Part shown: one piece after another, positions 8,889-18,356 of the stretch
Layout: every line of letters starts with the position of its first letter
Position numbering within the stretch: the stretch's first letter is position 1
NCBI GenBank assembly: GCA_016934955.1
Contig: JAFGRY010000043.1
Span: 30,966 to 94,965, forward strand
Origin: a bacterium
GTDB taxonomy: Bacteria > Zhuqueibacterota > QNDG01 > JAGLOF01
Direction: 5' to 3'
DNA length: 64,000 nucleotides
Notes under the pieces: generated by a model
Databases searched by the model: none
Seen by the model: the letters and a program-made list of their open reading frames with translations, nothing else
What the model was told of the DNA's origin: nothing
Made by a program: the position numbers and the translations under genes

Positions 8889-8948
8889 CACCCCGTCCTG
8901 TCTTATGATGCTGGATAAACAACCAAATAGAAAAAATATTCAAAAAGA

Positions 8949-10739
8949 TCAGTAATAATACCAGATGGTGCGGTAATCATCGGGGTTCTCACCCCGCCGC
9001 TCCAGTTCCTGCAGATATTTATGGATCGATACATCGGTGTCGACAAATGTATCAGCAAGGGAAAGATTCTTTTCCCAGGGATGAAACTCGTAGACCCGCC
9101 GCCCGTTGGGCAGCACCGCCAGAAGACTGTGATGCTGCATCGCCCGCACATAATTTTTCCCCAGTCCGGGTACGTTGTACACGGGTTCATCGGTTCTCAT
9201 GAGACCGGGAGTCAAACGCGCCTCTTCCTTTATCTCCTGCCTGAGCCGCGCCATGGGCACACGGTAGCTCCGCGTCTCTTCCTTACCTTTGGTGTTGAAG
9301 GTGTAATAGGGATCGACACCGATGAGCCGCAGCGCCCGGCGCAGCGCAACCATCTCGAAGCGCCGGGAATTCTCGACGGTGAACACCGCCTGGTTATAGG
9401 TGGAAATGCCGTGCTGTTTCAGCCGCTGAATGACATCCATGGATTCAGGAGTCACCTCGTACGGGTGTTCGAAATGCGTCACCATGGAAACGGCACGGAT
9501 TCCCGGCCGATGATAGGAGGCGATTGTATCGATGAGCTGCTGAGTGAACCGCTGGGGAAGGACCACCGGCATCCTCGATCCGATTCTGATGCATTCGACA
9601 TGATCAATCTCACTGAGAGCCTTAAGAATGCGGTCGATGGTCTTTCCGCTCATCATCAGCGGATCGCCGCCGGTTACCAGCACTTCGGTAATGCTTTTGT
9701 GGTCGGCGATCCAGTCTATAGCAGCCTGCAGTGTTTCATTCGCTGCCAGCGCCCTGCCCGGATTGCCGGTAATCTCCCAGTTGCGTTGGCAGTAGACACA
9801 GAACTGGCTGCAGGAATTGAAGGGTTTGAGGATGACAATCATGGGATATCTGCGGGTGATCAGCTCGATGGGCGATGTGTTGTGTTCAAGCATAAAATCC
9901 GCTGAATGTTCCCTGATGCGGCTGTTTCGCATCACCGTCTCCACATAGTTGAGCGGCGGGATCACCTGGGCCCGCACCGCATGGTCGAAACGGCGGCTCG
10001 GCTCCTTATCCATCAGCGAAACATAATAGGGAGTGATCGCGAAGGGAAGATTGTTTTTCACCGCTTCCCTGATGCCCCTCGCTTCATCATCAGTCAGATC
10101 GATCAGTCGCGACAGTGTCGATTCGTCTCTGATTACCCGTTTCAGGTGCCAGTGATAGTCTTGCCACTCGCGTTCCGTTGCGCCCATGACCTGCATAATC
10201 CGCGCTCTGTTCCGCTTCCTCTTTGTGATCACCCTTTCATCGAGACCGGTGCGGTACCGTGACACCTGTTTCGCGACGCTCTGAGCCATAATATCCAGCT
10301 GCCGTGACCGCTCGATCGACGCTTCCCGGCCCTGAAGATCAACATATTCGGGATATGCCTCACTGTCATAGATTCCCGTTTTCCCGCGCAGGGCGTAAAA
10401 CATGTGGATCATCTCTTCAAAAAAGCCGTCGCTCAGGCTGTCGGGCAGATGGTCCAGGTCTTCTTTGGCAAGTTTCCAGAGCAGTTCCAGCATGCTGAAG
10501 CCGGCCATCTCCTCGCTCCGTACCGAGAGCATTTTCCGAAACGTATTCAGGCACTGGTTCTGAATCGCGAATTCCAGCGACTGCAGACGCTGCCACTTTC
10601 GGCTCAGATACTGCAGATGGTGCCCGATATGCGAACGTAACAGAGAGCGGGCCATCTCAAGATCCTCCGCGTCTTTCAGCAGCCCATAGATAGTCGGGTT
10701 CGACGCAAACAGCTTTTCAATATAATTTTTTTGAAACAT
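8949..10739 (-). CDS. KamA-family radical SAM aminomutase-like protein
   Basis: A 596-residue protein. A helical N-terminal region of about 270 residues precedes a radical SAM core. The 4Fe-4S cysteines are Cys310, Cys314 and Cys317 (CxxxCxxC), followed by VTGGDPLMMS. A C-terminal GLGKN lysine in YNVPGLGKNY aligns with the PLP lysine of lysine 2,3-aminomutase. The family moves an amino group from alpha to beta carbon of lysine or glutamate. This long form is about 150-200 residues larger than clostridial KamA and its substrate is not settled; beta-lysine or beta-glutamate as a compatible solute are options. AGGAAGGA lies 6 bases before the ATG. It lies between mutS and the ECF sigma gene on the same strand. 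Confidence 0.88.
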   Translation of the reverse strand: MFQKNYIEKLFASNPTIYGLLKDAEDLEMARSLLRSHIGHHLQYLSRKWQRLQSLEFAIQNQCLNTFRKMLSVRSEEMAGFSMLELLWKLAKEDLDHLPDSLSDGFFEEMIHMFYALRGKTGIYDSEAYPEYVDLQGREASIERSRQLDIMAQSVAKQVSRYRTGLDERVITKRKRNRARIMQVMGATEREWQDYHWHLKRVIRDESTLSRLIDLTDDEARGIREAVKNNLPFAITPYYVSLMDKEPSRRFDHAVRAQVIPPLNYVETVMRNSRIREHSADFMLEHNTSPIELITRRYPMIVILKPFNSCSQFCVYCQRNWEITGNPGRALAANETLQAAIDWIADHKSITEVLVTGGDPLMMSGKTIDRILKALSEIDHVECIRIGSRMPVVLPQRFTQQLIDTIASYHRPGIRAVSMVTHFEHPYEVTPESMDVIQRLKQHGISTYNQAVFTVENSRRFEMVALRRALRLIGVDPYYTFNTKGKEETRSYRVPMARLRQEIKEEARLTPGLMRTDEPVYNVPGLGKNYVRAMQHHSLLAVLPNGRRVYEFHPWEKNLSLADTFVDTDVSIHKYLQELERRGENPDDYRTIWYYY

Positions 10740-10800
10740 ATTAAATCCTTCCTGGTGCTGGACGGCTTCCCGGTCAGCGCCGTAACGACCGTGCCTTGAT

Positions 10801-13434
10801 TCAGCCGCTGATCAGTTTTTTAAGTTCAGCCAGCAGCTGCAATGCCTCCAGCGGCGTCATGGTATCGACATCGATCCCCTGCAGCTTTTCCCGCAGCCTG
10901 TGTTCCTGTTCCGCAAACATATTCAGCTGCGGTTCCGCGGCGACCGGCCGGTCACCGGCGCCCAGCGCCAGTTTCGGCACGGCATTGGGCGTCAGCTCGT
11001 TCTCTTCGAGATTGCTGAGCACCTGCCGGGCCCGGGAGATCACCTCCTGCGGCAGGCCCGCGAGCCTCGCCACCTGGATCCCGTAGGAGTGGTCGCATCC
11101 CCCCGGGACGATCTTGCGGAGAAAAACAATATGATCGCCCCACTCCTTGACCGCGACGTTGTAGTTTTTTACCCGCGGCAGGATCAGGGCCAGTTCGGTC
11201 AATTCATGGTAATGGGTGGCAAAGAGCGTTTTCGCCCGCACCCGGGGCTCACTGGTGAGATATTCGGCGACCGCCCAGGCGATGGACAGCCCGTCGAAGG
11301 TGGACGTGCCGCGGCCGATCTCGTCCAGCAGGATGAGGCTGTCCGGGGTAGCGTTGTTGAGAATATTCGCCGTTTCATTCATCTCCACCAGAAATGTCGA
11401 TTCCCCGGCTGCCAGATCGTCCTGGGCGCCGACGCGGGTGAAAATACGGTCGACGACACTGATGCTCGCAGAGGCGGCGGGGACGAATCCTCCCATCTGG
11501 GCCATGAGCACGATCAGGCCCACCTGGCGGATATAGGTCGATTTGCCTGCCATGTTGGGCCCGGTGATGATGAGCAGCTGCTGGTCGTCTCTGGTGAGGG
11601 TGACGTCATTGGGTATGAAGGGATCACCGGGGGGGAGCACCTGTTCCACCACCGGGTGCCGTCCGTCCCTGATCACGATCCTGCCGGTCTTGTCATCGAT
11701 TTCCGGCTTGACATAGCGGCAGGTCTCCGCCGCCACCGCCAGAGAAAGGAGGCTGTCAAGCGTGCCGAGGGCACTGCCGTTGTCCTGCACCGGTGCGGCG
11801 AATGAAGACGCGAACTCGCGCAGTTCCTCAAAAAGGGTACGCTCGATGGCTGCCATCCGCTCGTCCGCCTGCAGAATTTTTTCCTCTTTTTCCTTCAGTT
11901 CGGGAGTGATGTAGCGTTCGGAATTGACCAGTGTCTGCTTGCGAATGTAATCATCCGGGACCTTGCTCTGGTGAGCCCTGGTTACCTCCAGGTAATACCC
12001 GAACACCTTGTTGAACCCCACCTTCAAAGAGGTGATGCCGGTTCGTTGCCGCTCTTCAGCCTGCAGTCGGGCAATCCACTCCTTTCCGGACACGGTGAGT
12101 TCTTTCAGCTCATCCAGCTCGCCGGAGTAGCCCGGCCGGAAAATGCCGCCTTCACCGATGACCGCGGGCGCATCATCCACCAGAGCGGCGCCGATCCGCT
12201 CGGCAAGCTCCGTGCACGGCTCGAGGCCGGTGGCGATCCCGGAGAGGGCCTCGGAATAGACATCTTTGAGCAGCTCCTGAATGACCGGGATCTTTTCCAG
12301 AAAACGTCCCAGCGCCTGCAGCTCCCGCGGTGTCGCCCGCCGGGTCACCACCCGGGTGATCAGCCGCTCCAGGTCGCCGATCTGTCTGAGTTCACGGGTG
12401 AGTTCCGCCCGCAGCTCCTTGCTCTCCGTCAGTTCCTCCACTGCGTCGAGCCGCCGCTGAATGGGCTTCAGCCGGTTCAGCGGTCTGCGCACCCACGAGG
12501 AGAGGGTGCGTGCCCCCATGGGGGTCTGCGTGTGATCCAGAATCGAAAGAAGCGTCCCTTCCCTGCCCGCACCGCTTATCTTCTCCACGATTTCCAGATT
12601 CCGTCTCGTTGCCGCATCGAGGTTCATGAAATCGCTGTCCGCGTAGGACACCAGACGGCGAATATGGGAGAGGCGTGACTTCTGCGTATCCTGCAGGTAG
12701 TTCAGCACCGCGCCCGCAGCGGACACACCGGCACCGAGGTGTTCGCATCCGAACCCCTTCAGGGAACTGGTATTGAAATGGCGGGTGAGAATTTCTCTGG
12801 TGTAATCCGCGCTGAACATCCAGGCGTCCCGGACAGTGACCACCGGCGACCGCTGCCCCAGCATCTCCCTGAGCGTGTCCGCCTGTTCATCCGGCACCAG
12901 GATCTCCGAGGGAGCGATCATCTGGATCGCCTCGGGAATGTGCGCTTTTTCCAGTTCCGTCACCCTGAACTCGCCGGTCGACACATCGGCGTGGGCAAGG
13001 CCCGCTCCCGATTCATTGAAACAGACCGCGGCGAGATAATTGTTTCGCCTGGTATCGAGGAGCCCGTCATCGGTGATCGTTCCCGGGGTCACCACCTGAA
13101 TAACGTCCCGTTTGACGATGCCCTTGGCGGTTTTGGGATCTTCCACCTGCTCGCAGATCGCCACCCGGTACCCGGCTCTGATCATTTTCGCCAGATATCC
13201 CTCCAGGGCATGGTGCGGAAAACCGGCGAGGGGAACATCGCCGGTTTTGCCGTGTCCACGGGAGGTAAGCGTGATGCCGAGCACCCTGGAGGCGGTATGG
13301 GCGTCTTCATTGAACATTTCATAGAAGTCACCCATCCTGAAAAACAGCACCGTATCCCGGTAGCGGGACTTGATCGCATTGTACTGCCGCATCAGCGGCG
13401 TCTCTTTTTCATCACTCTTTTTTTGTGAAGGCAT
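10801..13434 (-). CDS. mutS: DNA mismatch repair ATPase MutS
   Basis: An 877-residue full-length MutS. The mismatch-reading Phe-x-Glu is Phe37-Tyr-Glu39. The Walker A motif GPNMAGKST is near residue 625, the Walker B LILLDEIGRGTS follows, and FATHYHEL is present. The C-terminal helices end in LLAELKKL. It recognises base mismatches and recruits MutL, which is not in this window. No strong ribosome-binding site is visible at the ATG. A minus-strand terminator lies just upstream (13473-13501), so mutS must have its own promoter in the short AT-rich gap 13435-13472. Confidence 0.98.
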   Translation of the reverse strand: MPSQKKSDEKETPLMRQYNAIKSRYRDTVLFFRMGDFYEMFNEDAHTASRVLGITLTSRGHGKTGDVPLAGFPHHALEGYLAKMIRAGYRVAICEQVEDPKTAKGIVKRDVIQVVTPGTITDDGLLDTRRNNYLAAVCFNESGAGLAHADVSTGEFRVTELEKAHIPEAIQMIAPSEILVPDEQADTLREMLGQRSPVVTVRDAWMFSADYTREILTRHFNTSSLKGFGCEHLGAGVSAAGAVLNYLQDTQKSRLSHIRRLVSYADSDFMNLDAATRRNLEIVEKISGAGREGTLLSILDHTQTPMGARTLSSWVRRPLNRLKPIQRRLDAVEELTESKELRAELTRELRQIGDLERLITRVVTRRATPRELQALGRFLEKIPVIQELLKDVYSEALSGIATGLEPCTELAERIGAALVDDAPAVIGEGGIFRPGYSGELDELKELTVSGKEWIARLQAEERQRTGITSLKVGFNKVFGYYLEVTRAHQSKVPDDYIRKQTLVNSERYITPELKEKEEKILQADERMAAIERTLFEELREFASSFAAPVQDNGSALGTLDSLLSLAVAAETCRYVKPEIDDKTGRIVIRDGRHPVVEQVLPPGDPFIPNDVTLTRDDQQLLIITGPNMAGKSTYIRQVGLIVLMAQMGGFVPAASASISVVDRIFTRVGAQDDLAAGESTFLVEMNETANILNNATPDSLILLDEIGRGTSTFDGLSIAWAVAEYLTSEPRVRAKTLFATHYHELTELALILPRVKNYNVAVKEWGDHIVFLRKIVPGGCDHSYGIQVARLAGLPQEVISRARQVLSNLEENELTPNAVPKLALGAGDRPVAAEPQLNMFAEQEHRLREKLQGIDVDTMTPLEALQLLAELKKLISG

Positions 13435-13472
13435 GGTATAAAATTAATAAAGGAGATGATAAATTCCAAACG

Positions 13473-13501
13473 TAAAAAACAGCCGCAATAAAGGCGCGGC
13501 T
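13473..13501 (-). terminator. Minus-strand terminator with no gene upstream of it
   Basis: Read on the minus strand, AGCCGC (13501-13496) pairs with GCGGCT (13486-13481) and is followed by G and six T (down to 13474). That is a plausible intrinsic terminator pointing toward mutS. The nearest gene on its upstream side is on the opposite strand, so the gene it once ended appears to be missing. This fits other signs of rearrangement at 13.5-14.1 kb. Confidence 0.5.
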
Positions 13502-13541
13502 CTTGCGTTCACTCTGCATGGTAAAACATAAGAGGTATAGC

Positions 13542-13928
13542 ATGAAGAAATGGTCGTTCATTCCGCCTGCCATACTCTTGTGCGGTCTGACCGTGGCGGC
13601 ATTTCAGACGAGACCGGTACTCGAAACCACCAGCGAAGGGAGGGCGCGGTCCGCTCTATTACCGGCGGACAGTTCCCCGGAGGACTGGCTCGCCAGTCTT
13701 GACGGCCTTTTGGACGGCATCCAGAACAGGGTGCTTGCAGGCAGCGACTCCGCAGTTATCGAACGGTATGCAGCGGCCCGGGTGATCCAGCATGAGGCGG
13801 CGAGAATGGTCGCGGCCGGCCTGACGGATTCCGCCCGCTCCCTGGCGTCCCGCGGGCTCGACCTTGCTGCAGGTGCCGGGTCAGGCCGGCAATACCCTTG
13901 GCATTTCCGGGAAAATTATGTATATTAA
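13542..13928 (+). CDS. Small exported protein of unknown function, 3' end probably replaced
   Basis: The ATG at 13542 (AGAGG upstream) begins with a signal peptide or membrane anchor (KKWSFIPPAILLCGLTVAAF). A hydrophilic, alanine-rich helical region of about 90 residues follows (EDWLASLDGLLDGIQNRV). I do not recognise the family. From about base 13873 the DNA clearly encodes signal peptidase I in another frame, so the last 16-18 residues of this ORF (ending YPWHFRENYVY) are out-of-frame translation of foreign sequence. The original C-terminus is therefore probably lost. Whether the product is made or stable is unknown. Confidence 0.5.
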   Translation: MKKWSFIPPAILLCGLTVAAFQTRPVLETTSEGRARSALLPADSSPEDWLASLDGLLDGIQNRVLAGSDSAVIERYAAARVIQHEAARMVAAGLTDSARSLASRGLDLAAGAGSGRQYPWHFRENYVY

Positions 13929-14090
13929 CGGCCGCGAGGATGCGGAACCCTGGAGGCACCACATCGTTGACCGGGTCCTGGCGGCCGCAACCTCTCCGCG
14001 GGACAGCATGGTGAACGTGTGCATTCCCGCGAACCGGTATTTTGTGCTCGGAGACAACCGTGACAACAGCCTCGACAGCCGATATTGCGG
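13864..14090 (+). pseudogene. lepB: Remnant of signal peptidase I (C-terminal part only)
   Basis: This frame encodes GNTLGISGKIMYINGRED, then PWRHHI, SPRDSM, and RYFVLGDNRDNSLDSRYCG. The GDNRDNSxDSR block is the box E signature of signal peptidase I, and GxxGNTL...GKIMYING matches the stretch just after the catalytic-lysine box. The N-terminal membrane anchor, the Ser nucleophile box and the Lys general base are all missing, so it cannot be active. The usual Trp after DSRY is Cys here, and homology stops at about 14088 where the flavoprotein coding sequence takes over. It is a decayed or truncated copy flanked by two breakpoints. Confidence 0.8.
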
Positions 14091-15253
14091 ATGTCATCAT
14101 CATCGGTGCCGGTGCTTCCGGACTGATGTGCGCCGCCACCGCGGCCGGACGCGGACGCAGGGCAGTTATTCTCGAACACACCGATGCCCCGGGCAGTAAA
14201 ATCCTCATTTCGGGAGGAGGACGCTGTAATTTCAGCAACCGCAGCGTCACCGCCGACCAGTATATTTCAGCCAATCCCCATTTCTGCAAGTCGGCCATCA
14301 GCCGCTTTACCCCCGATCACATGATCGCCATGCTGAAAAAACAGCGCATCCCCGTGGAAGAGCGCGAGAACGGGGAACTGTTCTGCCGCGGTTCCGCCGC
14401 ACTGATTGTGTCCATGCTCCTGCGGAAATGCAGCGAGGAGGGAGCGCGAATCATGACCGGCGTATCGGTCCGGTCCGTGCAAAAAGAGACCGTGTACAGT
14501 CTCGACACGAGCGCCGGTGTGCTGCGGGCGCCGTCGCTGGTGATCGCCACCGGCGGACTTTCGTATTCGCAGCTGGGGGCCACCGGTTTCGGATACCGCA
14601 TCGCGGAACAATTCGGCATGAAAGTGACACCGCCCCGGCCGGGGCTGGTGCCGCTGATCCTGGACAGGGCCCGGCACCCCTTTCTTCCCCGTCTCGCCGG
14701 CATATCACTGAACGCGGCGGCGGAGACGGACGGGAAACGGTTCACCGGCCCCCTTCTCTTCACCCATGAGGGGCTCAGCGGTCCCCTCGCCCTTCAGATC
14801 TCCAATTACTGGCGGTCCGGCCGGCCGGTCCGCATCGATCTCACCGCCGGCACCGACCTGGCAAAAGTGCTGGCCTCCTGGAAAGCGGATCATCCGCACG
14901 CGCGTTTGAGCACGCTTCTCGGCCGCATACTGACAAAACGGGTGGCGGGTGCATTCACCGGCGACCGGCCCGGCGACCGGCCCGTTAATCAGTACACCGA
15001 CAAAGAATGCGGGGAGATCGTCAATCTCATCACCGACTGGCACGTCGTTCCAACCGGTACGGCCGGCTATGACAAAGCGGAGGTAACCCTGGGCGGCGTG
15101 GCCACCGACGGCCTTTCCTCAAAGACATGTGAATCCCGAACCGTACCGGGACTCTTCTTTACCGGGGAGGTCATCGACGTCACCGGCTGGCTCGGCGGGT
15201 ACAACCTCCACTGGGCCTGGGCCTCCGGCCGGTGTGCGGGTGAGTATGTATGA
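14060..15253 (+). CDS. BaiN/RdsA-type (HI0933 family) FAD-dependent oxidoreductase
   Basis: About 397 residues. It opens with the FAD-binding GAGASG in DVIIIGAGASGLMCA, followed by GSKILISGGGRCNFSN, the hallmark of the HI0933/BaiN family. LVIATGGLSYSQLGATG and a C-terminal GGVATDGLSSKTCES...GLFFTGEVIDVTGWLGGYNL complete the family pattern. Members reduce 2-enoates in bile-acid pathways or act in unknown redox reactions. GTG 14060, with GGAG 6 bases upstream, is the chosen start; TTG 14042 is an alternative. Both lie inside the signal peptidase remnant, so the native start region has been replaced, although the domain itself looks complete. Confidence 0.9.
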   Translation: MTTASTADIADVIIIGAGASGLMCAATAAGRGRRAVILEHTDAPGSKILISGGGRCNFSNRSVTADQYISANPHFCKSAISRFTPDHMIAMLKKQRIPVEERENGELFCRGSAALIVSMLLRKCSEEGARIMTGVSVRSVQKETVYSLDTSAGVLRAPSLVIATGGLSYSQLGATGFGYRIAEQFGMKVTPPRPGLVPLILDRARHPFLPRLAGISLNAAAETDGKRFTGPLLFTHEGLSGPLALQISNYWRSGRPVRIDLTAGTDLAKVLASWKADHPHARLSTLLGRILTKRVAGAFTGDRPGDRPVNQYTDKECGEIVNLITDWHVVPTGTAGYDKAEVTLGGVATDGLSSKTCESRTVPGLFFTGEVIDVTGWLGGYNLHWAWASGRCAGEYV

Positions 15254-15332
15254 AAAAGTGTTTAGGGAACAGGAAAATTTTCGTATATTATTCGGCTACC
15301 GACCGTTTCACCAATCCAAGGAGGATAACCCA

Positions 15333-16424
15333 ATGGCAGGTTTTGAAGGAACCAAATGGGCGGCAAAACAGCTCAAATTCCTCTTGAAAGACGACAGCGT
15401 CGATATTCTCCCCGGCAATTCCCGCGTCCCGGCAGTTTCCCGATCGATCCATTACGGCCTGTTTCTGGCATTTGAAGGCATCAGGTTCTACTGCATCAGG
15501 AACAGTGACGGCGGTATCGAGGTCAATTTTCTCAATCTCGATAAAAATCTCAAACGGCTGTGCCGAAGCATCTCCTTCAATCTTTCAGCCGGCCAGCAGC
15601 ACCTCGTCCCGACGGTGGAGCGGCTGGAAGAGGTATTCATGGAATACTTTCACGACCCGCAAATGATCGGATTCCTCTCGCAGATGGCCGATAGCGATGC
15701 CCAGGGCTACCTGCGTCCATTCACCTTCGATGAAGCCGAATCGATCGGCGTGACGTTCCCGGAAAATCCCTCGATACGGGCCGTGGTCTGCAGATATGAC
15801 CGCTACCTTGGAGAACCCTTCTCGGGCGTGGTCATTCCCACCATGGTGCGAGCCATCGGCATCAACGGAACCGGCTGTCTGAAACTCGGCATCAATTATC
15901 TCATGAGCGTGAAGGCAGTGGACCGGGCGCGGCAGATCTATCCGGCAGCGGGTTCCGCTCTCTTTCTGGATGACCGTCCGCACGAGCCGCTCGATTCCCG
16001 GAACGTCTCCGAATGGGATTCTTCCTGCTGTCTCATCGGGCTGAGAGACAACACCGTCATCAAGATCCCGGAGAGCAATCTCATCCTTCCCTCGGTAACC
16101 ATTCAGGGGATCTGCGCCATTCTGGGGCAAAAAGGGGTAACGGTGGACGAACGTGATTTTGCCTATGGAGAAATGAGAGAGCGGGCGGCGGCGGATGACA
16201 TCGTCGCGATCTGCAGCATTGGAACCGCCGGCATTCTCAACCGGGCGGAAAAACTTGTTCTCACCGATAACGACGGCAGGGTGATCGGAGAACAGAAAGC
16301 CGACCCGGAACATGAGCTTTACGGCGTGCTGGGAGAATGCAGAACATACTACTGGGATATCTACCGGGAAAAGGAACAGGCGCCGGACGGTGTCGCGCTT
16401 CAGAAGTTCCGTTTAAACCCGTAA
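15333..16424 (+). CDS. PLP-dependent class IV aminotransferase (branched-chain type)
   Basis: A 363-residue protein. The ATG at 15333 has AAGGAGG 8 bases upstream, so the longer upstream frame, which overlaps the flavoprotein, is not used. Fold type IV features are VPAVSRSIHYGLFLAFEGIR near the N-terminus, the PLP lysine in GTGCLKLGINY, and the late loop SNLILPSVTIQGICAIL. It resembles IlvE-like branched-chain aminotransferases but diverges at several usual positions, so D-amino-acid or other amino-donor specificity cannot be excluded. It ends just before a strong hairpin shared with the convergent GWxTD gene. Confidence 0.82.
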   Translation: MAGFEGTKWAAKQLKFLLKDDSVDILPGNSRVPAVSRSIHYGLFLAFEGIRFYCIRNSDGGIEVNFLNLDKNLKRLCRSISFNLSAGQQHLVPTVERLEEVFMEYFHDPQMIGFLSQMADSDAQGYLRPFTFDEAESIGVTFPENPSIRAVVCRYDRYLGEPFSGVVIPTMVRAIGINGTGCLKLGINYLMSVKAVDRARQIYPAAGSALFLDDRPHEPLDSRNVSEWDSSCCLIGLRDNTVIKIPESNLILPSVTIQGICAILGQKGVTVDERDFAYGEMRERAAADDIVAICSIGTAGILNRAEKLVLTDNDGRVIGEQKADPEHELYGVLGECRTYYWDIYREKEQAPDGVALQKFRLNP

Positions 16425-16435
16425 TGAGAGCCGGT

Positions 16436-16469
16436 GGGGCTGTCCCGAAAGGGCGTTTGGGACAGCCCC
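16436..16469. terminator. Strong hairpin between convergent genes
   Basis: A perfect 11-bp inverted repeat: GGGGCTGTCCC at 16436-16446 and GGGACAGCCCC at 16459-16469, with a 12-base loop. It lies 11 bases after the aminotransferase stop and 7 bases before the end of the opposing gene. No long T-tract, but the position and strength suggest bidirectional termination. Confidence 0.7.
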
Positions 16470-16476
16470 GATCGCA

Positions 16477-18138
16477 TTACTTTGCCACGCTGAACGGAAC
16501 TTCCGACACCGCCTCCCTGCCGCTGGCGGCATCACGGACGGTGAGCACCAGCCGGTAGTCCCCTTCTTTCAGGTCCTTCACCGGAAGTGTAAAATAGAAC
16601 TGGTTGTCACAGGTATCCCCCAGCCGTCTGAACGTATGGGCGTAGGTGTCTCTGCCCGCCAGCACATTCTCGGCGGCGGCGACACTTTTTTTCGATTTGC
16701 CCGGAAATATCTCCCAGGAAGCAGTGATATCGGCCCGGTCATCGGCATCGGGTGTGATGCCGTAGGCCTCCCCGTACACCAGCAGCCTGGCCTTGCGGTC
16801 GATGACGGCTCTCGGAAAAGGATTCACGTAAAGATCGCCCTTTGCAACCGATGCGTAGCGGGGGTCGCCGTTCGTCTCGATTATTTTTTCCGACAGCTGC
16901 GGATCACTGAGCACCGGTTCGCCGTTGCCCGCAGCGAGTCCGCGTACGTCCAGGAGCTTCTCGGTGGATCTCATGGAGGTGGGATTCTGGAATTCAATGG
17001 CGATACGGTACGCTCCCTCGGGAATGGTGCAGTTGAGCTGAAATTCAAAATGCCCCTCTTTCTTTGTTTTCTTATCAGGCGTTGAAATGAGTCCCGGGTA
17101 ATCATACTGGTATTTCACCGCGCCGGCGGAGTCGCGGATGGCGTAGGATATCCGTACCGGAATCCGCGGATTTTTCGCGCTCTCCGGATCATCCTGAAGC
17201 GGTTCGAGGCCCCGGTAAGGAATGGAGATATACAGCTCGACACGGGTCATGCTGTTCTGTCTGAACCGCGCGAATGTCACTTCGGCATGCAGCGGTTCCA
17301 CCATGCGCTGCAGGTTTGAGACACTCATAGGAATACGCATGGCGACAGCCTTGATACGGCTGCTGAAAAAATCCTCCGCCTCCAGAAACGTTCCCACGGT
17401 AGTGGCGCCTGACGCATAGACGCTGCTGTGTCCGATCCTGTCCTCCACAAACAGCCCCAGCAGACGCATGGAATCTTCCTCATCGCCCTTGTTGACAACA
17501 TCTCTGAGGCTGCTGAGGAGCTCATAGTGAGCACCGGACTTGACAAAATCGAAGACAACCTCCTCGCCCAGATTGTTGTAGACCCAGCATTCATTGGGAG
17601 GTCCGTAATTATTTGATTCGGCGATCATTCTGTCCGAGGGTTCGCCGTACCGCACGTATATCATGCCCCTGTCATCATACCCGCGGGGTACCGCCGAATG
17701 GAACTGCTTACGCGCTTCTTCGATCCGGGTGAAGTGCTCGACGATCCGCTCGTTCTCGGGAGTCGCCGGCGTCGGATCCCGTCGCTGCCAGAACAGCAGG
17801 AGCGCGCCCCCCTTGTTAGGGGAAGAGGAAAACATGCGCAGCTCTTCCGTGGCAAGAATATCTTTCATCCGGGCGAACAGATCATTGGCATAGGGATTGT
17901 TTCCCAGTCTGTTCAGACCGTTGTAGATGAGATCGGTGGCCGATGAGACGCTGTCCTGCAAGGCCAGCCGTATGCCTCTTTCGATCATGGACTGGGGTGT
18001 TTCGACGGTTTTCATCTGCCCTGTTGCCCGTGTCTGAGGGGCCGCAGCTCCCGGCCGGGAGCCCGTTACAAAGGACAGCATCATCACCGAACCCGCGATC
18101 AACAGGGCAACGGCGCCATGGCTCTTTTTGGAATGCAT
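16477..18138 (-). CDS. Exported GWxTD-domain protein
   Basis: A 553-residue protein with a signal peptide (about 1-33, ending GAAA). The central part matches the GWxTD domain found in FCB and Acidobacteria proteins: LLLFWQRRDPTPATPENER, then DRGMIYVRYGEPSDR. The defining GWxTDRG is altered to GYDDRG. The C-terminal half is beta-rich, with Ig-like segments ending KEGDYRLVLTVRDAASG, and probably adhesive or structural. Function is unknown for the family. GAGGAGGA lies 4 bases before the ATG. Confidence 0.83.
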   Translation of the reverse strand: MHSKKSHGAVALLIAGSVMMLSFVTGSRPGAAAPQTRATGQMKTVETPQSMIERGIRLALQDSVSSATDLIYNGLNRLGNNPYANDLFARMKDILATEELRMFSSSPNKGGALLLFWQRRDPTPATPENERIVEHFTRIEEARKQFHSAVPRGYDDRGMIYVRYGEPSDRMIAESNNYGPPNECWVYNNLGEEVVFDFVKSGAHYELLSSLRDVVNKGDEEDSMRLLGLFVEDRIGHSSVYASGATTVGTFLEAEDFFSSRIKAVAMRIPMSVSNLQRMVEPLHAEVTFARFRQNSMTRVELYISIPYRGLEPLQDDPESAKNPRIPVRISYAIRDSAGAVKYQYDYPGLISTPDKKTKKEGHFEFQLNCTIPEGAYRIAIEFQNPTSMRSTEKLLDVRGLAAGNGEPVLSDPQLSEKIIETNGDPRYASVAKGDLYVNPFPRAVIDRKARLLVYGEAYGITPDADDRADITASWEIFPGKSKKSVAAAENVLAGRDTYAHTFRRLGDTCDNQFYFTLPVKDLKEGDYRLVLTVRDAASGREAVSEVPFSVAK

Positions 18139-18356
18139 GATTCCTCCTCTGATGCGGTATGGGAAGGATTACACTGATAATACGAATAGACCCGGAAAAA
18201 CCCTGATCGGCAGATGGGATGAACAGGTCTGTCTTCTCCTCTTTGGAAAAAGGTCCGCCGGCACCGCATGATACCATATTTTCCTTGAATTTCAAAGGTG
18301 TTTTGATTATTTTTTAACTGTATTTTCCTCCCGCCCATTACCGCATGGAGAACAGC

